This document shows, in pieces, positions 40,296-45,040 of a stretch of DNA of 45,040 nt (its first letter is position 1; the number at the start of each line of letters is the position of its first letter). The DNA comes from an uncultured beta proteobacterium (GTDB lineage: Bacteria; Pseudomonadota; Gammaproteobacteria; Burkholderiales; Burkholderiaceae_C). Both the position numbers and the translations under genes were made by a program. Below the pieces are notes generated by a model that saw nothing but the letters and a program-made list of their open reading frames with translations, was not told the origin of the DNA and did not search any database. Where the stretch lies: positions 1 to 45,040 of the forward strand of contig CAIWPS010000598.1 in NCBI GenBank assembly GCA_903914615.1, written 5' to 3'.

Positions 40296-41339
40296 ATGAA
40301 CGAACTCGATCAACTGGTCTCGTCGGCACAGGCCGACTTCGATGTCGCGCCGACCCCGGCCGAGCTCGAGAATGCCAAGGCCCGCTACCTCGGCAAGAGC
40401 GGCCGTGTGACCGAGCTGCTGAAGGCGCTCGGCGCTTTGCCCTTCGAGGCCAAGAAGGCACGCGGCGCCGAGATCAACCAGGCCAAGGCGCGCATCGAGG
40501 CGGCGCTGCAGGCGCGGCGCGAAGCCCTGGCCGAGGCCGAGCTGCAAGCCCAGCTGCGTGCCGAGGCGCTGGACGTGACCCTGCCCGGCCGCCAGCGCGG
40601 CATCGGCGGCCTGCACCCCGTGAGCCGCACCATCGAGCGCATCGAGGCCATCTTTGCCAGCATGGGCTTCGACGTCGCCGAAGGCCCGGAGATCGAAACC
40701 GACTGGATGAGCTTCACGGCGCTCAACAACCCCGAGAACCACCCGGCGCGCTCGATGCAGGACACCTTCTACGTCGACCTGAAGGACGAGCAGGGCCGCT
40801 GGCTCAACCTGCGCCCGCACACGAGCCCGATGCAGGTGCGCTATGCCCGTGCCCACGCGGCGCGCTGCGCCGGCATGGACCCGATGCCCGAGATCCGCGT
40901 CATCGCCCCGGGCCGCACCTACCGCGTCGACAGCGACGCCACGCACTCGCCGATGTTCCACCAGTGCGAGGGCCTGTGGATAGGGCAGAACATCAGCTTC
41001 AAGGACCTGAAGTTCGTCTTCAGCGACTTCGTGCGGCAGTTCTTCGAGACCGACGATTTCGACGTCCGATTCCGGCCCAGCTTCTTCCCCTTCACCGAGC
41101 CCAGCGCCGAGATCGACATCGCCTTCCGCAGCGGCCCGCTGGCCGGCCGCTGGCTGGAGGTCGCGGGCTCGGGCCAGGTGCACCCGAACGTCGTCCGCAA
41201 CTACGGCCTCGACCCTGAACAGCACATCGGCTTCGCCTTCGGCATGGGCCCGGACCGCCTGGCGATGCTGCGCTACGGCATCGACGACCTGCGGCTGATG
41301 TTCGACGGCGACCTGCGCTTCCTGCAGCAATTCAACTGA
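40296..41339 (+). CDS. pheS: Phenylalanyl-tRNA synthetase alpha subunit (347 aa)
   Basis: Catalytic alpha subunit of the (alpha-beta)2 enzyme. An N-terminal coiled-coil ([15 protein letters not shown] onward, about 1-85) precedes the class II core with [33 protein letters not shown] (motif 2) and [18 protein letters not shown] (motif 3). ATG 40296 matches family N-termini. An in-frame ATG at 40251 would run through the terminator stem and T-run and is rejected. No Shine-Dalgarno sequence precedes ATG 40296, which is unusual for this operon. pheT follows after 2 bases. Confidence 0.97.
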   Translation: MNELDQLVSSAQADFDVAPTPAELENAKARYLGKSGRVTELLKALGALPFEAKKARGAEINQAKARIEAALQARREALAEAELQAQLRAEALDVTLPGRQRGIGGLHPVSRTIERIEAIFASMGFDVAEGPEIETDWMSFTALNNPENHPARSMQDTFYVDLKDEQGRWLNLRPHTSPMQVRYARAHAARCAGMDPMPEIRVIAPGRTYRVDSDATHSPMFHQCEGLWIGQNISFKDLKFVFSDFVRQFFETDDFDVRFRPSFFPFTEPSAEIDIAFRSGPLAGRWLEVAGSGQVHPNVVRNYGLDPEQHIGFAFGMGPDRLAMLRYGIDDLRLMFDGDLRFLQQFN

Positions 41340-41341
41340 CC

Positions 41342-43768
41342 ATGCAATTCCCCGAATCCTGGCTGCGCGAGTTCTGCAACCCGCCGCTCTCCACCCAGCA
41401 ACTGGCCGACCTGCTGACGATGTCGGGCCTGGAGGTCGAGGACCTGCGGCCGGTCGCGCCGCCCTTCCACGGCGTCGTCGTGGCCGAGATCCTCAGCGCC
41501 GAGCCGCATCCCCAGTCCGATCGCCTGCGCTTGTGCCGCGTGGATGCCGGTTCGCAGCACTCGGCGGCCGGCCCGCTGCAGATCGTCTGCGGTGCGCCCA
41601 ACGCCCGTGCGGGCCTGCGCGTGCCGCTGGCTCTCGCCGGCGCCGAACTGCCACCCGGCGACGACGGCAAGCCCGTCGGGATCGATGTCAGCAAGGTGCG
41701 CGGCGTCGAGAGCTTCGGCATGCTGTGCTCGGCGCGTGAACTGAAGATCGCCGACGACCACGGGGGCCTGCTCGAACTGGCGGCCGATGCGCCTGTCGGC
41801 GCCGACCTGCGTGGCTGGCTCAGGCTCGACGACACGGTCTTCACCCTCAAGCTCACACCCAACCTGGCGCATGCGCTGAGCGTCTTCGGCATCGCGCGCG
41901 AGGTCTCGGCGCTGACCGGCGCGCCGCTGTGCACGCCGGTCATCTCGCCCGTCGCCCCGGCGCATGACGAGCGGGTGCCGGTCGATGTGCAGGCCCCGGA
42001 GCTCTGCGGCCGCTTCTCCGGCCGCGTCGTGCGTGGCGTGGACACCCGGGCAGCGACGCCGGCCTGGATGGTCGATCGCCTGGCGCGCTGCGGCCAGCGC
42101 AGCGTCAGCGCGCTGGTCGACATCTCGAACTACGTCATGTTCGAGTTCGGCCGTCCAACCCACATCTTCGACCTCGACAAGATCCACGAGAAGCTCGTCG
42201 TGCGCTGGGGCCGCCCCGGCGAGACGCTGCAGCTGCTCAATGGCAACACCGTCGAGCTCGACGGCAGCGTCGGCGTGATTGCCGACGCGCAGGGCGTGGA
42301 GTCGCTGGCCGGCATCATGGGGGGCGAGGCGACCGCAGTGTCCGACGCGACGCGCAACGTCTACGTCGAGGCCGCCTTCTGGTGGCCCGAGGCCGTGGCC
42401 GGCCGTTCGCGGCGCTACAACTTCGCCACCGACGCCGGCCACCGCTTCGAACGGGGTGTCGACCCTGCGCTGACCGCCGTCCACATCGAACACATCACCC
42501 GGCTCATCATCGACATCTGCGGCGGCCAGGCCGGCCCCCTGGATGACCAGACCCTGCGCTTGCCCGAGGCCACGCCGGTGGCGCTGCGCGTGGACCGCGC
42601 CGCACGGCTCATCGGCATGCCGCTGACGCAGGCGCAGTGCGCCGATGTCTTCCGCCGACTGGGCCTTCAGTTCAGCGAGGTGCCTGGCGTGCTGACCGTG
42701 ACGCCGCCGAGTTGGCGCTTCGACCTGAAGATCGAGGAAGACCTGGTCGAGGAGGTCATCCGCGTCATCGGCTACGACAAGCTGCCCGCCTCGCCGCCCG
42801 TGGCGCCGGTGACGGCGCGCGTACGGCGCGAGGCCCGCCGCAGCGCGAACGCCGTGCGCCACGCGCTGGCCGACCTGGGCTACCAGGAGACGATCAACTT
42901 CGCCTTCGTCGAAGAGCGGTGGGAGCATGAGCTGGCGGGCAACCCCGACCCCATCAAGGTCCTCAACCCGATCGCCGCGCCGCTGGCGGTGATGCGGTCC
43001 AGCCTCGTCGGCAGCCTGGTGCAGGTGCTGCGCCACAACCTGGCGCGCAAGGCGCCGCGCGGGCGCGTCTTCGAGATCGGCCGCGTCTTCAGGCGCAACC
43101 CCGAGGCGACGGCGGGCCCGCTGGCGGTGGCGGGCGTCGACCAGCCCGTTCGCGTGGCCGGCCTGGCCTGGGGTGCGGCCGACGGCCTGCAATGGGGCCG
43201 CAAGGAACAGGACGCCGACTTCTTCGACCTGAAGGGCGATGTCCAGGCCCTGCTGGCGCCGCACCGCGCCGTCTTCGTGGCCGACAGCCACCCGGCCCTG
43301 CACCCCGGTCGCTGCGCCCGGGTGGAAGTCGACGGGCGCGCGATCGGCCACATCGGCCAGTTGCACCCGCGCTGGCGCCAGGCCTACGAGTTGCCGCAGG
43401 CACCGGTGCTGTTCGAACTGGACCTGGACGCGGTGCTCGACACGCCCGTGCCGCAGTACCGCGGCGTGTCGCGACAGCAGGCCGTGCTGCGCGACGTGGC
43501 CCTGGTGGTGCGCGACGACGTTTCGCACGACGCCCTGATGCAGCCGCTGCGCGCAGACCCGGCCGGCCTGGTCCGTTCGGCGACCCTGTTCGACATCTAC
43601 AAGCCCGCGGCGCCCGCCTCCGGGCTGCTGGCCGGCGAGCGCAGCCTGGCCGTGCGGCTGGAACTGCTGGACTCCGAAGCCACGCTCACCGACGAACGCA
43701 TCGAAGCCGCGGTCGGCGCGGCCGTGCTGCGCGCTGAACTCGCATGCGGGGCGCGCCTGCGCACCTGA
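41342..43768 (+). CDS. pheT: Phenylalanyl-tRNA synthetase beta subunit (808 aa)
   Basis: tRNA-binding and editing subunit. Order: N-terminal EMAP-like tRNA-binding domain (about 38-150, with [20 protein letters not shown]), B3/B4 editing domain ([20 protein letters not shown], about 257-276), B5 domain, class II-like core and a C-terminal FDX-ACB domain (about 715-808, with [18 protein letters not shown]). Length is the bacterial norm. It is two bases from pheS and 14 before ihfA. Confidence 0.97.
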   Translation: MQFPESWLREFCNPPLSTQQLADLLTMSGLEVEDLRPVAPPFHGVVVAEILSAEPHPQSDRLRLCRVDAGSQHSAAGPLQIVCGAPNARAGLRVPLALAGAELPPGDDGKPVGIDVSKVRGVESFGMLCSARELKIADDHGGLLELAADAPVGADLRGWLRLDDTVFTLKLTPNLAHALSVFGIAREVSALTGAPLCTPVISPVAPAHDERVPVDVQAPELCGRFSGRVVRGVDTRAATPAWMVDRLARCGQRSVSALVDISNYVMFEFGRPTHIFDLDKIHEKLVVRWGRPGETLQLLNGNTVELDGSVGVIADAQGVESLAGIMGGEATAVSDATRNVYVEAAFWWPEAVAGRSRRYNFATDAGHRFERGVDPALTAVHIEHITRLIIDICGGQAGPLDDQTLRLPEATPVALRVDRAARLIGMPLTQAQCADVFRRLGLQFSEVPGVLTVTPPSWRFDLKIEEDLVEEVIRVIGYDKLPASPPVAPVTARVRREARRSANAVRHALADLGYQETINFAFVEERWEHELAGNPDPIKVLNPIAAPLAVMRSSLVGSLVQVLRHNLARKAPRGRVFEIGRVFRRNPEATAGPLAVAGVDQPVRVAGLAWGAADGLQWGRKEQDADFFDLKGDVQALLAPHRAVFVADSHPALHPGRCARVEVDGRAIGHIGQLHPRWRQAYELPQAPVLFELDLDAVLDTPVPQYRGVSRQQAVLRDVALVVRDDVSHDALMQPLRADPAGLVRSATLFDIYKPAAPASGLLAGERSLAVRLELLDSEATLTDERIEAAVGAAVLRAELACGARLRT

Positions 43769-43782
43769 GAGGACAAGACGAC

Positions 43783-44145
43783 ATGGTTGCCGAGGACACC
43801 CCGAACGAGCCGCTGATCCTGCCGTCGCTGGAGACACCGACACTGACCAAGGCCGAGCTGGCCGAACTGCTCTTCGACCGCCTGGGCCTCAACAAGCGCG
43901 AGAGCAAGGACATGGTGGAGGCCTTCTTCGAGATCGTCCACGGTACGCTCGTGGCCGGCCAGGACGTCAAGCTCTCGGGCTTCGGCAACTTCAACATCCG
44001 GCGCAAGGCGCCGCGCCCGGGGCGCAATCCGCGCACCGGCGAGGCCATTCCCATCAAGGCCCGAAACGTCGTGACCTTCCACGCCAGCCACAAATTGAAA
44101 TCGATCGTGCAAGGCGACACCCCTCCCGACGGAGACTTCGAGTAG
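43783..44145 (+). CDS. ihfA: Integration host factor alpha subunit (120 aa)
   Basis: DNA-bending nucleoid protein that pairs with Ihf[21 protein letters not shown] starts the conserved body near residue 20; [20 protein letters not shown] contains the beta-arm with the intercalating Pro. An N-terminal extension of about 18 residues ([19 protein letters not shown]) is longer than in E. coli IhfA (99 aa) but common in this order. ATG 43783 is chosen from GAGAGGAC upstream and the family N-terminus. IHF often assists sigma-54 promoters, which exist elsewhere in this window. Confidence 0.95.
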   Translation: MVAEDTPNEPLILPSLETPTLTKAELAELLFDRLGLNKRESKDMVEAFFEIVHGTLVAGQDVKLSGFGNFNIRRKAPRPGRNPRTGEAIPIKARNVVTFHASHKLKSIVQGDTPPDGDFE

Positions 44146-44179
44146 AGTCTAGATAAACTCCCCGATCCCATTGATTTCA

Positions 44180-44596
44180 ATGGAGAAATTGCTCCCGGCC
44201 ATACCGCCAAAACGCTACTTCACGATCGGTGAGGTGAGCGAGCTTTGCGGCGTCAAGCCTTATGTGCTGCGCTACTGGGAGCAGGAGTTCACGCAGCTCA
44301 AGCCGATGAAGCGGCGCGGCAACCGGCGCTACTACCAGCACCACGAGGTGCTGCTCATCCGCCGCATCCGCGACCTGCTTTACGACCAGGGCTTCACCAT
44401 CATCGGTGCCCGCAACCGGCTTGGCGACGCCCCCGGCGGACCCGCCATCGCCGCGCTGGACGACGACGAGATCGACCGCTTGCCAGCGGTCGAGCCCGTG
44501 GCGGCTGCGCTGCCGACAGTGGCCGCAGGGACGCCCGCGGAACCCCTGCATCTGCGCGCCGAGTTGCTGTCGATCCGCGAGCTGCTGTCGGCCTGA
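44180..44596 (+). CDS. MerR-family transcriptional regulator (138 aa)
   Basis: The N-terminal winged helix-turn-helix is YFTIGEVSELCGVKPYVLRY (about residues 13-32), followed by WEQEF, MKRRGNRRYYQHHEVLLIRR and a short helix. The C-terminal half is low-complexity Ala/Pro with no effector domain or metal cysteines. It is the conserved partner downstream of ihfA in betaproteobacteria; its target is unknown. ATG 44180 gives MEKLLPAIPPKRYFTIGEV; TTG 44171 is possible. No ribosome binding site is visible for either; TAGATAAACT at 44149-44158 resembles a -10 and could give a short or near-leaderless transcript. Confidence 0.9.
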   Translation: MEKLLPAIPPKRYFTIGEVSELCGVKPYVLRYWEQEFTQLKPMKRRGNRRYYQHHEVLLIRRIRDLLYDQGFTIIGARNRLGDAPGGPAIAALDDDEIDRLPAVEPVAAALPTVAAGTPAEPLHLRAELLSIRELLSA

Positions 44597-44612
44597 GGGC
44601 CGGTCGCCACGC

Positions 44613-44618
44613 TATAAT
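44613..44618 (+). promoter_or_regulatory. -10 element (TATAAT) of the tRNA-Pro gene
   Basis: A perfect TATAAT lies 12 bases before the tRNA and is followed by a GC-containing start region. A good -35 is not obvious at 16-18 bases upstream (GGCCTG). Stable-RNA promoters with a strong -10 fit this. Confidence 0.6.
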
Positions 44619-44630
44619 GCGAAGCTCAGT

Positions 44631-44707
44631 CGGGGTGTAGCGCAGCCTGGTAGCGCACTTGCATGGGGTGCAAGGGGTCGCGAGTTCGAATCCCGCCACC
44701 CCGACCA
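44631..44707 (+). tRNA. tRNA-Pro (anticodon GGG), CCA encoded
   Basis: A complete 77-base cloverleaf: acceptor CGGGGTG with CACCCCG, D-arm GCGC/GCGC, anticodon stem CTTGC/GCAAG with loop ATGGGGT (anticodon GGG, decoding CCC and CCU), T-loop TTCGAAT and genome-encoded CCA. In the T-stem GCGAG/CCCGC the second pair from the loop is A-C rather than Watson-Crick; the other four pair. A terminator-like repeat follows ten bases after the CCA. Confidence 0.97.
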
Positions 44708-44716
44708 TATCGAATC

Positions 44717-44751
44717 AACGGGCTAGCTTTCTCATCGGAGCTAGCCCGTTT
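44717..44751 (+). terminator. Inverted repeat after tRNA-Pro
   Basis: AACGGGCTAGCT (44717-44728) pairs perfectly over 12 bases with AGCTAGCCCGTT (44739-44750) around a 10-base loop. Only three T residues follow before GGC and then TTT. This is the probable terminator of the tRNA transcript, though the T-run is weak. Confidence 0.7.
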
Positions 44752-44825
44752 GGCTTTCCGGGCCTTGCGCGTGGGCCCACGCGGGAAGCGACGGCACGCG
44801 CGATCACCGGGAGTCGGCCTTGAGC

Positions 44826-45040
44826 ATGGCTTGCAAACTCGGGCATCTGCGACGCCGGCTTCCGAACCTGCGGGCCTTGGCCCTGGCCGGCCTGGCCGTC
44901 TGCATGATGGCGCGGTCGCAGGTTGCCGAGGTCGCGAGCCCCGGGCCTCGCGAGGCCAAGGCCAACCACTTCAACGACCCCTTCTTGCAGGTCACGGGCG
45001 GCATCGCCGATTGTCCGGTGCCTGAAGGCCCGGAGATCAC
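44826..45040 (+). CDS. N-terminal part of a probable BON-domain envelope protein
   Basis: The open frame runs off the right edge. A basic start (MACKLGHLRRRLPNLR) leads into the hydrophobic ALALAGLAVCMM, like a signal peptide or anchor. It is followed by NHFNDPFLQVTGGIADCPVP, which I recognise as the lead-in of a Burkholderiales family whose C-terminus carries a BON lipid-binding domain. That domain lies outside the window, so the name is tentative. GGGAG (44809-44813) is better spaced for TTG 44820 (6 bases) than for ATG 44826 (12 bases), so the start may be 44820. Confidence 0.55.
   Translation, partial: MACKLGHLRRRLPNLRALALAGLAVCMMARSQVAEVASPGPREAKANHFNDPFLQVTGGIADCPVPEGPEI

Noticed and set aside
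41273-43843. 856-codon open frame on the minus strand
   Set aside because: It is antisense to pheS end, pheT and ihfA, all clearly recognised; its His/Ala/Arg/Gly-rich translation is the usual artefact of GC-rich third positions.
44804-45040. Minus-strand open frame at the right edge
   Set aside because: The plus strand has a ribosome binding site, a signal-like N-terminus and a recognised NDPFLQVTGG lead-in; the minus frame has none of these.

Overview
The window looks like chromosome of a high-GC betaproteobacterium of the order Burkholderiales. The grounds are the block thrS-infC-rpmI-rplT-pheS-pheT-ihfA-merR-tRNA-Pro, strong G/C bias at third codon positions, a PEP-CTERM/exosortase component (prsT), and protein sequences typical of the Rubrivivax/Leptothrix/Methylibium-like lineage. 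The lineage is inferred from memory of family sequences; no search was run. I see no insertion sequence, phage gene, CRISPR array, rRNA or origin.

Layout. 1-5.9 kb holds housekeeping and transport genes: the end of an MFS efflux protein, a gamma-glutamyltransferase homologue, two EamA permeases, an SDR without the usual catalytic Tyr/Lys, a DUF2007 protein and a quinone oxidoreductase. 5.9-9.8 kb holds the PEP-CTERM lipoprotein PrsT and, divergently, a von Willebrand A-domain protein with a PEP-CTERM tail; each has a correctly spaced sigma-54-type promoter in the 275-bp gap. 9.8-12.9 kb (minus strand) is a redox and protein-quality run, selO-msrB-bolA-ppiC, with ATGA overlaps. 13.1-18.3 kb is a complete Liv-type ABC importer. 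18.4-31.3 kb is one long unidirectional acyl-CoA catabolic run of 13 genes. It contains a fused hydratase/3-hydroxyacyl-CoA dehydrogenase, a thiolase, a DhlA-like alpha/beta hydrolase, two hotdog thioesterases, two acyl-CoA dehydrogenases, two SDRs, a CurA-like reductase, ElaA, a GST with an extra C-terminal domain and a small membrane protein. Most junctions overlap by 1-4 bases, and a GAACG-AC-CGTTC palindrome sits in the promoter region. 31.3-36.8 kb holds a DUF1223 protein, a flavoprotein, Tex and a patatin-like phospholipase. 36.8-45 kb is the translation operon, then tRNA-Pro(GGG) and the start of a probable BON-domain envelope protein.

How the genes work together. The Liv importer plus the beta-oxidation run can be read as uptake and CoA-ester degradation of an unidentified acid. 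PrsT and the vWA protein belong to exosortase-dependent export or biofilm-matrix formation; the exosortase itself is outside the window. The translation operon carries several RNA control layers readable from sequence. A 15-residue Thr/Phe-bearing leader peptide is followed by mutually exclusive antiterminator and terminator hairpins before thrS. There is a non-canonical ATC start on infC with a well-placed ribosome binding site, structured RNA before rpmI, and an intrinsic terminator just before pheS. The thrS leader attenuator and the paired sigma-54 promoters are the observations I would follow first.
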